Positions 16,274 to 29,762 of a stretch of DNA of 64,000 bases are shown piece by piece. Made by a program: the position numbers and the translations under genes. The notes below the pieces were generated by a model. It saw only the letters and a program-made list of their open reading frames with translations, was not told the origin of the DNA and did not search any database. Each line of letters begins with the position of its first letter. Position 1 is the stretch's first letter. The stretch comes from Chitinilyticum piscinae (GTDB lineage: Bacteria > Pseudomonadota > Gammaproteobacteria > Burkholderiales > Chitinibacteraceae): assembly GCF_015223195.1 (NCBI RefSeq), contig NZ_JADFUA010000002.1:310001-374000 (forward strand). The letters run 5' to 3'.

Positions 16274-17998
16274 TCAGGCAGGCTGTCCATAGACAGATAC
16301 ATGCGGGTAAAGCACATTGAAGCCCGCATCCCGCAGGTGTTCGATCACCGCCTCTTCCAGATGCCGGTCATGCCAGCACTGACCGGCCAGTACGATGGTA
16401 TCCAGTCCCTCTGCTCTGGCTGTGACGGCAGCCCAGGCACTCAATCCGGCGGCCAGGGTGGCATGCAGCAGGCTGCTGCCGGTTTTTGCGTCCTGTGCGG
16501 CCAGCAGGCGGGTGAACAAGGGCCGGAAATCCAGCGTATTGCCCGCATCGATATGCCAGCCAGCGGTCAATGCTGCGGAAGGCTCAGCCAGGCTTTCCAG
16601 TTTCTGCAGCAGCTCGCCAGCGTCACGTTGCTGCAGGCCCAGTCCGAGCAGTACGGCCACCGCATCCAGTAGTGCCCCCAGCTGGTGGCTGTGTGGCAAA
16701 GTCTGGTCGCGATCGAGCCGGATACTGACCAGTTCGTGACCCACTGCAGCGGCAAAGCGCTGCGGAATTTCTGCACCGAGCTGCAGCTGGTGCAACAGTG
16801 CTGCGGCAAGCCGCCAGGGCTCCTGTTCGACAACGTCGGCGCCAGCCAGCGGCAAACCGGCCAGTTGCCCCAGTGACTGTATTCTCCCGTGATCCATGCG
16901 CAAGAGCTGTGTTCCGCCAAGATCCGGATTGCCAGCGCCGTAGCTGCCCAGTACCAGACCCAGTACCGGGCCGTAGTGGCGGTGTTCGCGCAGGATTAAG
17001 TCGATTTCAGCCGCCGTTGCTGCCGGCGCAGCTGTAGGGGTCTGAGTTGCCGCAGGCGGTGGTGACGTGTTGCTGCGGAGATAATGCGTGCTGCCATCGC
17101 GCCGAATCCGCAGTTCGTCGGCGGCGCCGAGCAGGGGATAGGGCCAGTCATGCAGCAAAAATGCATCGGCAATGCGACCTAGTTGTTCTCGTGCGAGCAC
17201 ATTGTCCGCGTGGCCAGCCCCATCGCCACTGCGGGCACCATGCATCACCAGCAGCATCTCCTGCGGCTTGTCGAGCCAGCCGGTGCCCGCAGGGCTGCCT
17301 GCGGCCAGATGAAACAGCAGATAATGCAGTGCATGCTGTGGCAGCATGACCCGCAAGGTGGCCAGACCTGGCGCCAGGGTATGCGGCAGCCAGCTGCCGG
17401 GCAGGCGTTCCAGCTGGACGATCGGGCGCAGCGGGGCATTCAGCCAGTGTATTTCCGTGTCAGTGAGCTGAACTTCGCCAGCCAGGGATGCGCTATTCGC
17501 CGCCATGATGGCGAGCGGGCGGTTTCGTACGCCCAGTTGCTCGCGCAGTCGGGCGATGGCAACCGGATTGCGGGCGTCACAGCACAGCTCGAAGCCGCTG
17601 CCATCCTTGATGGCGACGATGCCGCCGTTGCGCAGCAGTGCCAGTGTGGCTGCGACGGCATAGCTGCCATTCTGGCCGGGGCGGTCGCAGGCAATCGAGG
17701 CGCCGTTGGCCAGCTGCAAATCCAGCAAGGGCCCGCATTGTGCGCAGCGCGGGTCGGTCTGAAAGTGCCGGTCAGCCGGATTGGCAGCTTCGGCCCGGCA
17801 GGCGGCACAGCTGGCTTTATGGCTGTCTTGGACCGCAGCGCCTGCGCAGTCACGGCAGGCGGTGAATGGATATTGCCAGCGGCGCGAGCCCGGGGTGCAC
17901 AGCTCGGTCAGGCAGGCATGACAGGTAGCTGCAGCGCTTGCTGTTCCGCTGTTGCGGGTGGTTGGTGAATAGGGTGCGGCATTGGCGGGGGCAGCCAT
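16274..17998 (-). CDS. HypF-like protein without recognisable catalytic motifs
   Basis: The 574-residue protein aligns by eye with HypF, the carbamoyltransferase that supplies cyanide ligands for [NiFe] sites, but is much shorter than the usual 750. The N-terminal acylphosphatase domain is absent. Four CxxC pairs (26-29, 48-51, 64-67, 85-88) keep the zinc-finger pattern, with the central spacer shortened to 12. A YrdC-like part is visible (GGIVAIKDGSGFELCCDA; IADAFLLHD) but its RRARGY and DDSV-type motifs are gone. The Kae1-like part lacks the HHHAH metal motif (EHRHYG instead) and the DGTGxGxDG motif (GSYGAGNPDLGG), and ends before the final PPNDGG block. The ATG at 17998 has AGGA upstream and is better than the TTG at 18037. 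It is first in the hox unit, 168 bases before hoxF. Confidence 0.75.
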   Translation of the reverse strand: MAAPANAAPYSPTTRNSGTASAAATCHACLTELCTPGSRRWQYPFTACRDCAGAAVQDSHKASCAACRAEAANPADRHFQTDPRCAQCGPLLDLQLANGASIACDRPGQNGSYAVAATLALLRNGGIVAIKDGSGFELCCDARNPVAIARLREQLGVRNRPLAIMAANSASLAGEVQLTDTEIHWLNAPLRPIVQLERLPGSWLPHTLAPGLATLRVMLPQHALHYLLFHLAAGSPAGTGWLDKPQEMLLVMHGARSGDGAGHADNVLAREQLGRIADAFLLHDWPYPLLGAADELRIRRDGSTHYLRSNTSPPPAATQTPTAAPAATAAEIDLILREHRHYGPVLGLVLGSYGAGNPDLGGTQLLRMDHGRIQSLGQLAGLPLAGADVVEQEPWRLAAALLHQLQLGAEIPQRFAAAVGHELVSIRLDRDQTLPHSHQLGALLDAVAVLLGLGLQQRDAGELLQKLESLAEPSAALTAGWHIDAGNTLDFRPLFTRLLAAQDAKTGSSLLHATLAAGLSAWAAVTARAEGLDTIVLAGQCWHDRHLEEAVIEHLRDAGFNVLYPHVSVYGQPA

Positions 17999-18082
17999 GA
18001 GATGTCCTGAATATTGCTCTGGTAATACTATGGGCAATACTTTCCTGACATGCCAGTGTCAGACGGTGCGGATGTTGCGATG

Positions 18083-18110
18083 CAAAAGAAAAGAGCCGGC
18101 AAAGCCGGCC
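18083..18110 (-). terminator. rho-independent terminator
   Basis: Read leftward, GCCGGC-TTT-GCCGGC is followed by TCTTTTCTTTT. It closes the yedI-like gene and separates it from the hydrogenase unit downstream. Confidence 0.85.
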
Positions 18111-18140
18111 CGAATTGAATGCAAGCGCTCGTGCACGCAA

Positions 18141-19046
18141 TCAGCGGCGGCGCAGCTTGCCGGCGCCGTTGATCGCGAACAGACACAGCGTGCCGGCAAT
18201 CAGGCCAACGACGATGTCCAGCACACTGGGCACCACGATGTGCAGCGGACCGGTCTGGCTGGCGATCTGCTCGATGCCGTGATGCAGGAAGGGAACGGCA
18301 TGGGTGATGATGCCGCCGCCCACCATGAACATCGCGACGGTGCCGATGACGGTCAGGGCTTTCATCAGTTTCGGTGCGGCCGCCACCAGCAGGCCGCCGA
18401 AGCTCCGTGCCAGGGCCGAGCTCTGGCGCTGCAGATAGAAACCGATATCGTCCATTTTGACGATGCCGCCGACCAGACCATACACGCCGACCGTCATGAG
18501 TACACCGATCCCGGCCAGCACTGCCGCTTTGGTCGCCAGCGGAGCCGTGGCAACCGTGCCCAGCGCAATCACGATGATTTCGGCCGAAAGCACAAAGTCG
18601 GTACGGATGGCACCCTTGATCTTTTCCTTTTCCATCGCAAGCAGATCGAGGTTTTCATCGGCCAATGCGTTGACCAGTTCCTGATGCTCGGCGGCATCCT
18701 CCTCGGCGCTGTGGAAATACTTGTGGGCGAGTTTTTCAACACCTTCGAAACACAGATACAGGCCACCGATCATCAACAGCGGCAAAATGGCCTGCGGCAG
18801 TATCCAGCTGATCAGCAGAGCCGAAGGAACCAGAATCAGCTTGTTTTTCAGCGAGCCGACCGCCACGGCCCAGACCACCGGCAATTCGCGTTCGGCGCGC
18901 ACGCCGGAAACCTGTTCGGCATTCAGTGCCAGATCGTCGCCCAGTACGCCGGCGGTTTTTTTGGCGGCCACCTTGGTCATGACGGCCACGTCGTCGAGAA
19001 CGCTGGCGATATCGTCAATCAGTGCAAGCAGGCTGGCTCCGGCCAT
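18141..19046 (-). CDS. yedI: DUF808 inner-membrane protein (YedI family)
   Basis: The 301-residue protein starts MAGASLLALIDDIASVLDDVA, the family signature, and matches YedI in length (about 305). It has long hydrophobic segments (LPQAILPLLMIGGLYL, IIVIALGTVATAPL, VLAGIGVLMTVGVYG, a C-terminal VVPSVLDIVVGLIAGTLCL). The function of the family is unknown. The ATG at 19046 is preceded by AAGGAA at eight bases, which rules out the longer frame to 19142. It is monocistronic, with its own terminator, and divergent from xseB. Confidence 0.87.
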   Translation of the reverse strand: MAGASLLALIDDIASVLDDVAVMTKVAAKKTAGVLGDDLALNAEQVSGVRAERELPVVWAVAVGSLKNKLILVPSALLISWILPQAILPLLMIGGLYLCFEGVEKLAHKYFHSAEEDAAEHQELVNALADENLDLLAMEKEKIKGAIRTDFVLSAEIIVIALGTVATAPLATKAAVLAGIGVLMTVGVYGLVGGIVKMDDIGFYLQRQSSALARSFGGLLVAAAPKLMKALTVIGTVAMFMVGGGIITHAVPFLHHGIEQIASQTGPLHIVVPSVLDIVVGLIAGTLCLFAINGAGKLRRR

Positions 19047-19253
19047 AGTGGTATTCCTTGGTGGTGTGTCAGTGATTTTCAGTCGCGCGAAAGCTTGTGC
19101 AGCGCGGCGCGTTATCGTAGTCGCATACGCCTTCACTGTCATCCCGTTCGGGCAATGCTGCGCAGTGCCTGCAACAACGGCATGCGTGCTTCGCCTTGAC
19201 GCCCTTTCGCGTGGCCGCTACTGTGGGAGGATTTTTCATGGCAGACGCGGTCG

Positions 19254-19508
19254 ATGGCCAAAACGAGCAAACTTCCCGGCAATTTCGAGGCAGGGCTGAG
19301 CGAACTGGAGCAACTGGTAGCCGAAATGGAAAGTGGCAAGCTGCCGCTGGACGCGGCGCTCGCGGGCTACCAGCGCGGCATCGAGCTGATGCGCTTCTGC
19401 CAGGGCAAGCTCAGCGATGCCGAGCAGCAAATCCGGGTACTGGAAGCCGGCGAGTTGCAGCCTTTTGCGGGCGGGCAAGGCACCGATACGGCCGCCGCGC
19501 AAGAATGA
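19254..19508 (+). CDS. xseB: exodeoxyribonuclease VII small subunit
   Basis: The 84-residue acidic helical protein has the XseB core FEAGLSELEQLVAEMESGKL and LDAALAGYQRGIELM. With XseA it degrades single-stranded DNA to oligonucleotides. It heads the classical xseB-ispA-dxs order. The local ribosome binding site is weak; the only strong one nearby (GGGAGGA, 19225-19231) is spaced for an ATG at 19238 in another frame. Confidence 0.93.
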   Translation: MAKTSKLPGNFEAGLSELEQLVAEMESGKLPLDAALAGYQRGIELMRFCQGKLSDAEQQIRVLEAGELQPFAGGQGTDTAAAQE

Positions 19509-19542
19509 CCCCTGACCATCCGTCCACGACAAGATCCGAGTG

Positions 19543-20439
19543 ATGTCCGATTTCGATTTCAAAGGCTGGATGCATGCCGTCCAGCAACGCATGGAAACCT
19601 GCCTGTCTGCCAATCTGCCGGCCGAGACCCATTTGCCCGAGCGTCTGCACGACGCGATGCGCTATAGCGTGCTCGATGGCGGCAAACGTGTGCGGCCCCT
19701 GTTGACCTTTGCTGCCGGCATGGTCGTGGATGCGGATCCCGAGCGCTTGCAACACGCGGGGGCTGCGGTGGAAATGATCCATGCCTATTCGCTGGTGCAC
19801 GACGATATGCCGGCCATGGACAACGACGTGCTGCGTCGCGGCAAGCCGACTGTGCACGTGGCCTTCGGCGAGGCAACGGCCTTGCTGGCGGGCGATGCGT
19901 TGCAGTCGCAGGCCTTTGACGTGCTGACCAGCCGCACGCTCGCCGATGCCCCGGCTGATCAGCTGAAGATGGTTAATCTGCTGGCGCGTGCGTCGGGCAG
20001 CCTTGGCATGTGTGGCGGGCAGGGCGTGGATCTCTTCAGTGTCGGCAAGGAACTCAGCCTGCCGGAGCTGGAGCTGATGCACATTCTGAAAACCGGCGCG
20101 CTGATCCGTTGTGCGGTGCTGCTGGGTTCCTACTGCGGCCGGCCGCTTTCTGATGAGGAGCGCGGGCGGCTGGATACCTATGCCAAATGCGTGGGGCTAG
20201 CCTTCCAGGTGGTTGATGACATTCTGGATTGCGAAGCTGATTCGGCAACCCTGGGCAAGACGGCTGGCAAGGATGCCGCCAACAACAAGCCGACCTATGT
20301 GTCGCTGCTGGGGCTGGCGGGCGCCAAGGAAAAGGCCGCAGATCTGAAAGCCGAGGCTCTGGCCGCACTGGCGCCGTTTGGCGAGAAGGGCGTTGCCCTG
20401 GCAATGCTGGCCGAATTCATTGTCGAGCGTCGCTCCTGA
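19543..20439 (+). CDS. ispA: farnesyl diphosphate synthase
   Basis: The 298-residue protein carries both aspartate-rich motifs of short-chain prenyl synthases, [12 protein letters not shown] near residue 85 and [13 protein letters not shown] near residue 225, plus GGKRVRPLL near the N-terminus. It condenses IPP with DMAPP and GPP to farnesyl diphosphate in the cytoplasm. The ATG at 19543 follows CCGAGTG; a GTG at 19540 is an alternative. It lies between xseB and dxs, 10 bases before dxs, clearly one operon for isoprenoid precursors. Confidence 0.95.
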   Translation: MSDFDFKGWMHAVQQRMETCLSANLPAETHLPERLHDAMRYSVLDGGKRVRPLLTFAAGMVVDADPERLQHAGAAVEMIHAYSLVHDDMPAMDNDVLRRGKPTVHVAFGEATALLAGDALQSQAFDVLTSRTLADAPADQLKMVNLLARASGSLGMCGGQGVDLFSVGKELSLPELELMHILKTGALIRCAVLLGSYCGRPLSDEERGRLDTYAKCVGLAFQVVDDILDCEADSATLGKTAGKDAANNKPTYVSLLGLAGAKEKAADLKAEALAALAPFGEKGVALAMLAEFIVERRS

Positions 20440-20449
20440 AAGAAATACC

Positions 20450-22312
20450 ATGACTGTACCGATGACTTATTCCCTGCTTGACCACATCGACACTCCGGCA
20501 GACCTGCGCCGGCTGGAGCGCGAGCAATTGCCGCAGCTGGCCAGCGAATTGCGCGCCTTCCTGCTGGATACGATCAGCCAGACTGGCGGGCATTTTGCTT
20601 CCAATCTGGGGGCGGTCGATCTGTCGATCGCGCTGCATTATGTCTTCAATACGCCGGAAGACCGGCTGGTGTGGGATGTCGGCCACCAGAGCTATCCGCA
20701 CAAGGTGCTGACTGGCCGCAAGGGGCAGATGCACACCATGCGCAAGCACGGCGGGCTGGCCGGTTTTCCCAAGCGCGAGGAAAGCCAATACGACACCTTC
20801 GGGGTAGGGCACTCGTCCACGTCCATCGGAGCGGCGCTGGGCATGGCCGAGGCGGCCTTACTCAAGGGCGAAAAACGCCGCGCGATTGCCGTGATCGGCG
20901 ACGGTTCGATGACCGCAGGGCAGGCCATCGAGGCGTTGTTCAACGCCGGGCATCGCGACGAACTCGATCTGCTGGTCATTTTGAATGACAACGAAATGTC
21001 GATTTCGCCCAATGTCGGCGCGTTCAACAACTACCTGGCCAAGCTGCTGTCGGGCAAGTTTTACAACGGCTTTCGCGATGTGTCGGGCAAGGTGCTCGAC
21101 CGTCTGCCTTCACTGAAGGAACTGGCAAAAAAAGGGGAAGAGCACGTCAAGGGCTTCTTTACCCCCGCTTCCTTCTTCGAGGAGTTGGGCTTTAATTACA
21201 TTGGCCCGATCGATGGCCACGACATGGATACGCTGGTGACCACGCTGGCGAACATCAAGGAGCTCAAAGGTCCGCAGTTCCTGCATGTGGTGACCAAGAA
21301 GGGGCAGGGCTACAAGCTCGCGGTCGATGACCCGGTCAAATACCACGCCGTCACGCCGTTTACCCCCTGTGACGGCATGGCCGGCAGCAAGGGGGCCGGC
21401 AAGCCGACCTTCACGCAGATTTTCGGTGACTGGCTGTGCGACATGGCCGCCGCAGACCCGAAGCTGGTCGGCATTACGCCGGCCATGCGCGAAGGCAGTG
21501 GCATGGTGCGCTTCCATGCCGAATACCCGAAGCGCTATTTCGATGTCGGCATTGCCGAGCAGCATGCGGTGACCTTTGCCGCCGGGCTGGCCTGTGAAGG
21601 GCTCAAGCCGGTGGTAGCGATCTACTCGACCTTCCTGCAGCGCGGCTATGACCAGTTGGTGCATGATGTGGCACTGCAGAATCTGGACGTTACCTTTGCA
21701 ATCGACCGTGCCGGTCTGGTCGGTGCCGACGGCCCGACGCACGCCGGTTCGTTTGATCTGAGCTACCTGCGCTGCATTCCGAACATGGCCGTGCTGGCGC
21801 CTGCCGATGAAAACGAATGCCGGCAGATGCTCTACACGGCTTACCAGCACCCCGGGCCGGCCGCCGTGCGCTACCCGCGTGGCAGCGGCATGGGCATCGC
21901 GGTGGAGAAAGCCATGACCGGGCTGGCCTGGGGCAAGGGCGAAATTCGCCGCTCCGGCACCAGGATCGCCATTCTGTCCTTTGGCACCCTGCTGGGTGCA
22001 GCGCTGGAGGCCGGCGAGACGCTGGATGCCACGGTGGCCAATATGCGTTTCGTGAAGCCGCTGGATTGCGAGCTGATCCGGCAACTGGCGGCCAGCCACG
22101 ATCTGCTGGTTACGCTTGAAGAAAATGCGGTCATGGGCGGTGCAGGCAGCGCCGTTCTCGAATGCCTTGCAGCCTGTGGTTTGCCGATCCCGCTGCTGCA
22201 GCTAGGCTTGCCAGACAGCTGGGTCGAACACGGCGATCAGAAACAGTTGCTGGCCGATTGCGGGCTGGATGCGGCGGGAATCGTGGCGTCTGTAAAGAAA
22301 CGCCAGGGTTAA
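20450..22312 (+). CDS. dxs: 1-deoxy-D-xylulose-5-phosphate synthase
   Basis: The 620-residue protein equals E. coli Dxs in length. It has the Dxs N-terminus ([34 protein letters not shown]), the thiamine diphosphate motif [18 protein letters not shown] with NDNEMSIS, and the transketolase-like pyrimidine domain ([33 protein letters not shown]). It makes DXP from pyruvate and glyceraldehyde 3-phosphate, the entry step of the MEP pathway, and depends on thiamine diphosphate. It is the last gene of the xseB-ispA-dxs operon. Confidence 0.96.
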   Translation: MTVPMTYSLLDHIDTPADLRRLEREQLPQLASELRAFLLDTISQTGGHFASNLGAVDLSIALHYVFNTPEDRLVWDVGHQSYPHKVLTGRKGQMHTMRKHGGLAGFPKREESQYDTFGVGHSSTSIGAALGMAEAALLKGEKRRAIAVIGDGSMTAGQAIEALFNAGHRDELDLLVILNDNEMSISPNVGAFNNYLAKLLSGKFYNGFRDVSGKVLDRLPSLKELAKKGEEHVKGFFTPASFFEELGFNYIGPIDGHDMDTLVTTLANIKELKGPQFLHVVTKKGQGYKLAVDDPVKYHAVTPFTPCDGMAGSKGAGKPTFTQIFGDWLCDMAAADPKLVGITPAMREGSGMVRFHAEYPKRYFDVGIAEQHAVTFAAGLACEGLKPVVAIYSTFLQRGYDQLVHDVALQNLDVTFAIDRAGLVGADGPTHAGSFDLSYLRCIPNMAVLAPADENECRQMLYTAYQHPGPAAVRYPRGSGMGIAVEKAMTGLAWGKGEIRRSGTRIAILSFGTLLGAALEAGETLDATVANMRFVKPLDCELIRQLAASHDLLVTLEENAVMGGAGSAVLECLAACGLPIPLLQLGLPDSWVEHGDQKQLLADCGLDAAGIVASVKKRQG

Positions 22313-22395
22313 GTATGGGTATGGGCTGAATATCCCTTTCTTGTCGGTTCTTGAACGCAATACATGGTTGGGTATGTGGCCTGACCTTGCAGCAA

Positions 22396-22419
22396 AACGG
22401 CGCCCTTGGGCGCCGTTTG
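22396..22419. terminator. terminator between convergent genes
   Basis: The hairpin ACGGCGCC-CTTG-GGCGCCGT is flanked by AAA on the left and TTT on the right, so it can act on dxs from the left and on the response-regulator gene from the right. Confidence 0.75.
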
Positions 22420-22421
22420 TG

Positions 22422-23509
22422 CTAATGCTGTTCGCCTTCGTCGCGGAATCGGGCTGCAATGGCTGCAAACTCGTCGGCCATCTGCAGAAACACCTCGCAG
22501 ATGACCGGATCGAAATGGCTGCCGTGACCCCGGCGCATGATGTCGAGCGCTTCCTCATGGCTGAATGCCGGTTTGTACACGCGCTTGCTGATCAGTGCGT
22601 CATACACATCGGCGATTGCCATCAGGCGGGCCGAGAGCGGAATCGCCTTTTCCCGCAAGCCCTGCGGGTAGCCGCTGCCATCCCATTTTTCCTGGTGGCA
22701 ATAGGCAATCTCGCGGGCGTAGCGCAGAAAGTCGTCGTTGCCGCTGAGGTTGGCCTCGGCACGTTCGATGGCATCGCGCCCCAGCGTGGTATGGGTTTTC
22801 ATGATCTCGAATTCGTCGTCGGTCAGCTTGCCCGGCTTGAGCAGGATGTGATCGGGAATGCCAACCTTGCCGATATCATGCAGCGGTGCTGATTTGTACA
22901 GCAACTCGATCACCTCGTCGTTCAGCTCGGCTGCAAAATCGGGATGCTGCTGCAGTGCCTTGGCCAGCGCCTTGACATAGCGCTGGGTGCGCAGGATGTG
23001 ATTGCCCGTTTCGTTGTCGCGGGTTTCGGCCAGCGAGGCCATGGCCATGATGGTGACATCCTGTACCTGCTGTACCTGGCGGGTGCGGCGTTGCACTTCG
23101 CTTTCGAGATAGCTGTTCTGGTCGACCAGAAAGTCGCGTGCCTGCTTCAGCGTGAGATGGGTGGCGACGCGCGCCAGCAGGATGGGCGGGCTGATCGGTT
23201 TGGTGATGTAATCGACGGCCCCCAGCTCGAAGCCGTGAGTCTCGTCGTCGACTTCATTGCGGGCGGTAAGGAAAATTACGGGGATGCTACAGCTGTCCAG
23301 CTCGGATTTGAGTTGGCGGCAGACTTCATAGCCATCCATTTCCGGCATCATGATGTCGAGCAGGATCAGATCCGGCGGCTGGCGGCGAACGAGTTCCAGC
23401 GCCTGCGCGCCACTGGTGGCCACCCGAACTTTATAGCGATCTTTCAGCAGCGCACTGACCAATCGCAGGTTTTCGGGAGTGTCGTCAATGACCAGAATAT
23501 CGGCGTTTG

Positions 23510-23513
<4 letters not shown>
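22422..23513 (-). CDS. response regulator with HD-GYP c-di-GMP phosphodiesterase domain
   Basis: The 363-residue protein has a receiver domain ([15 protein letters not shown]; phosphoacceptor Asp in [13 protein letters not shown]; conserved TAR and K of ITKPIS), a coiled linker ([18 protein letters not shown]) and a complete HD-GYP domain: [51 protein letters not shown] and ADVYDAL. All metal ligands and the GYP loop are present, so c-di-GMP hydrolysis is expected, as in RpfG. Its start overlaps the stop of the transporter-kinase gene (ATGA), so that kinase is the likely phosphodonor. Confidence 0.9.
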
Positions 23514-27619
<4,106 letters not shown>

Positions 27620-27879
27620 GCGCGCACTTCTCCCGGTTTCCGTCACTCATGCGGTGGTGACGGTTACCGGTAAATAAAGAAGGCGCAGCGTACAGAGTCA
27701 AGAATGAGTGCTGTTTTCTGCAGCCGGATCCGTCGCGGCGGCGTGCTGGGCTAGCCTGGCGGCAGGCAGCAGAAGAGAGGCTGCTGTGCGGTCAATGTAG
27801 TGGGGCTGGCAAGGCGTACGCTGTGTGGCATGACAAAATACAGCGACAAGTATGCTTATGAAAGTCTTATATCGATTGG
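27620..27879. other. intergenic region upstream of the transporter-kinase gene
   Basis: These 260 bases, with the terminator to their right, separate the kinase gene from the APC permease gene. I see no coding frame of its own. The promoter of the kinase gene must lie here; no strong sigma-70 or sigma-54 pair is obvious to me. Confidence 0.45.
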
Positions 27880-27913
27880 CTTGAAAAGGAATACCCGGCT
27901 AAGCCGGGTATTC
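27880..27913 (-). terminator. rho-independent terminator of the APC permease gene
   Basis: A perfect 11-base-pair stem (27889-27899 with 27903-27913, loop of three) is followed, reading leftward, by CTTTTC. It lies about 50 bases beyond the permease stop. Confidence 0.85.
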
Positions 27914-27965
27914 TGTCGATGCTGGCTCAGCCGGCACCACCAATGAAGGGGCGGTGTCGGGAGAC

Positions 27966-29369
27966 TTATCCGCCGGTCTTGCCCAGCAGCGAATTGCGCC
28001 GGGCGTAGGCGAAGTAGGCTACTAGGCCGATCAGCAGCCAGATGCCGAAGGCCAGCCAGGTGATCGCGGCGAGCTGGGTCATCAGGAATACGCAGAAGGC
28101 AATCGCCAGCAAGGGCACGACCGGCATGCCCGGACAGCGGAAGGCACGGTTCAGGTCGGGGCGGGTGCGGCGCAGGATCAGCACCGCCAGCGAAATCAGG
28201 CTGAATGCGGCCAGCGTGCCGATATTGATCAGCTCGGCCAGCACGTTCAGCGGCACCAGTGCAGCGATCAGCGCAAACACGATACCGACGGCCCAGGTGG
28301 TGAAGAACGGTGTGGCAAAGCGTGGATGGATGATAGAGAGGCGCGCCGGCAGCAGGCCATCGCGGCTCATGGCGAAAATGACGCGGCTCTGGCCGTAGGC
28401 CATGACGAGGATGACGGTGGTCATGCCGATGATGGCGCCCAGATCGATAAAGCCGGCCACCCAGTTCTGTCCCGCGTATTGCAGCGCCAGCGACACCGGA
28501 TGATCCACACCGGCAAAGCGGGCGTAAGGCACGATGCCGGTCATGATGGCCGCCACAATCACGTACAGCACGGTACACACCGCCAGCGAGCCGATGATGC
28601 CGATCGGCAGATCGCGCTTGGGGTTGCGGACTTCTTCGGCGGCCGAGGTGACTGCATCGAAACCGATGAAGGCGAAGAACACCAGTGCGGCGGCACTGAA
28701 TACACCGCTCATGCCGAAGGGGGTGAACGGGGCCCAGTTGGCAGGCTTCACATAGCCTGCACCCACCACGATGAACAGCAGTACGACGCTGATCTTGATG
28801 GCGACCATGATGTTGTTGAGTTTGGCAAAACCGCTCACGCCTAGCGAAAGCAGGGTGGTAATCGCGATGACGATCACGAAGGCAGGCAGATTGAAGAGCG
28901 TCTCGGCACCCGGAACCGCGCCGGGGGCGGCGGTCAGCAGGGTGGGCAGCGTGATGCCCAGCCCGGCCAGCAGCGACTGGAAATAGCCCGACCAGCCCAC
29001 GGCGACCGCCGAGGTGGCCAGGCCGTATTCCAGCACCAGATCCCAGCCGATGATCCAGGCAACCAGTTCGCCCATGGTGGCGTACGAATAGGTATAGACC
29101 GAGCCGGAGACCGGAATCATCGAGGAAAACTCGGCATAGGCCAGCGCGGCGAAACCGCAGGCCATGGCGGCAATGACGAAGGACAGCATCAGGCCGGGCC
29201 CGGCGGTGAGTGCGCCGGTGCCGGTCAGCACGAAAATGCCAGTGCCGATGATGGCGCCGATTCCCAGAAAGACCAAGTCGAGCGGACCCAGCACTTTTTT
29301 CAGGCCGCCTTGCCCGGTGTGGGCAGCGGCAATCATGGCATCGATGTTTTTGGTACGGAACAGACTCAT
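27966..29369 (-). CDS. amino acid permease, APC superfamily (basic amino acid/polyamine type)
   Basis: The 467-residue protein starts MSLFRTKNIDAMIAAAHTGQ and LKKVLGPLDLVFLGIGAIIG, the typical entry to the first helix of the YfnA/CAT-like transporters, with the substrate-loop motif GAIIGTGIF. About twelve hydrophobic segments follow, including FFAFIGFDAVTSAAEEVRNP with conserved residues of helix 6. It should import or exchange amino acids at the inner membrane; the substrate cannot be read from sequence. The ATG at 29369 has GAGG upstream and replaces a longer start at 29387. Monocistronic. Confidence 0.9.
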   Translation of the reverse strand: MSLFRTKNIDAMIAAAHTGQGGLKKVLGPLDLVFLGIGAIIGTGIFVLTGTGALTAGPGLMLSFVIAAMACGFAALAYAEFSSMIPVSGSVYTYSYATMGELVAWIIGWDLVLEYGLATSAVAVGWSGYFQSLLAGLGITLPTLLTAAPGAVPGAETLFNLPAFVIVIAITTLLSLGVSGFAKLNNIMVAIKISVVLLFIVVGAGYVKPANWAPFTPFGMSGVFSAAALVFFAFIGFDAVTSAAEEVRNPKRDLPIGIIGSLAVCTVLYVIVAAIMTGIVPYARFAGVDHPVSLALQYAGQNWVAGFIDLGAIIGMTTVILVMAYGQSRVIFAMSRDGLLPARLSIIHPRFATPFFTTWAVGIVFALIAALVPLNVLAELINIGTLAAFSLISLAVLILRRTRPDLNRAFRCPGMPVVPLLAIAFCVFLMTQLAAITWLAFGIWLLIGLVAYFAYARRNSLLGKTGG

Positions 29370-29709
29370 GGCAACCTCGAAACGCACCGGATGAGTTTCG
29401 CCCAGGGCAAACTGATCCGGTCAGACGCGCTGCTTGCTGTCACCGAACCAGTACAGTTCCCGGCAAGAAGCGCCAAAGCAGTTACCGTATTCTTACAACT
29501 GCTTTTCCGCCATGAGAGATAGCGGCATCAGTGCAATCCCGATTGGGGGTATCCCTGATTCATCGTTGCCTTGCTCCGGCAATGCCTGCCGCGAAAGTGT
29601 TGGCAGGTCTCCAGCCGCAGTTGTCGGGTATTGCGGAGGCTGCGTGCATTGCTGCATGGGCAGCCCGCGCAAGGCCGGAAGATAAGGAGATGCCCAGGTT
29701 ACATTATTG
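29370..29709. other. intergenic region upstream of the APC permease
   Basis: About 340 bases with no convincing gene. On the minus strand a short open frame of roughly 58 codons (about 29490-29660) can be drawn but lacks a clear ribosome binding site and coding character. The long leader could hold a regulatory structure, but I could not match it to a known riboswitch. Confidence 0.4.
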
Positions 29710-29756
29710 GGTATATGGTTATAGCCATTTGAAGATAATGGCTCTGTCCATATACC
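29710..29756. repeat. 47-base nested inverted repeat downstream of the SDR gene
   Basis: GGTATATGG (29710-29718) pairs with CCATATACC (29748-29756), and inside it AGCCATT (29723-29729) pairs with AATGGCT (29737-29743). The two stems are perfect. It starts seven bases beyond the SDR stop; no T-run follows on either strand, so it is more like a 3'-end stabilising or binding structure than a classic terminator. Confidence 0.6.
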
Positions 29757-29762
29757 TGCTGA

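Noticed and set aside
17999-18082. Possible sigma-54 promoter before the hox unit
   Set aside because: TGGCAT and TTGC elements are present, but the GG-to-GC distance is not ten bases in any pairing I tried.
29490-29660. Short minus-strand open frame before the APC permease
   Set aside because: About 58 codons, Pro/Gln-rich, no Shine-Dalgarno; not enough to call a gene.
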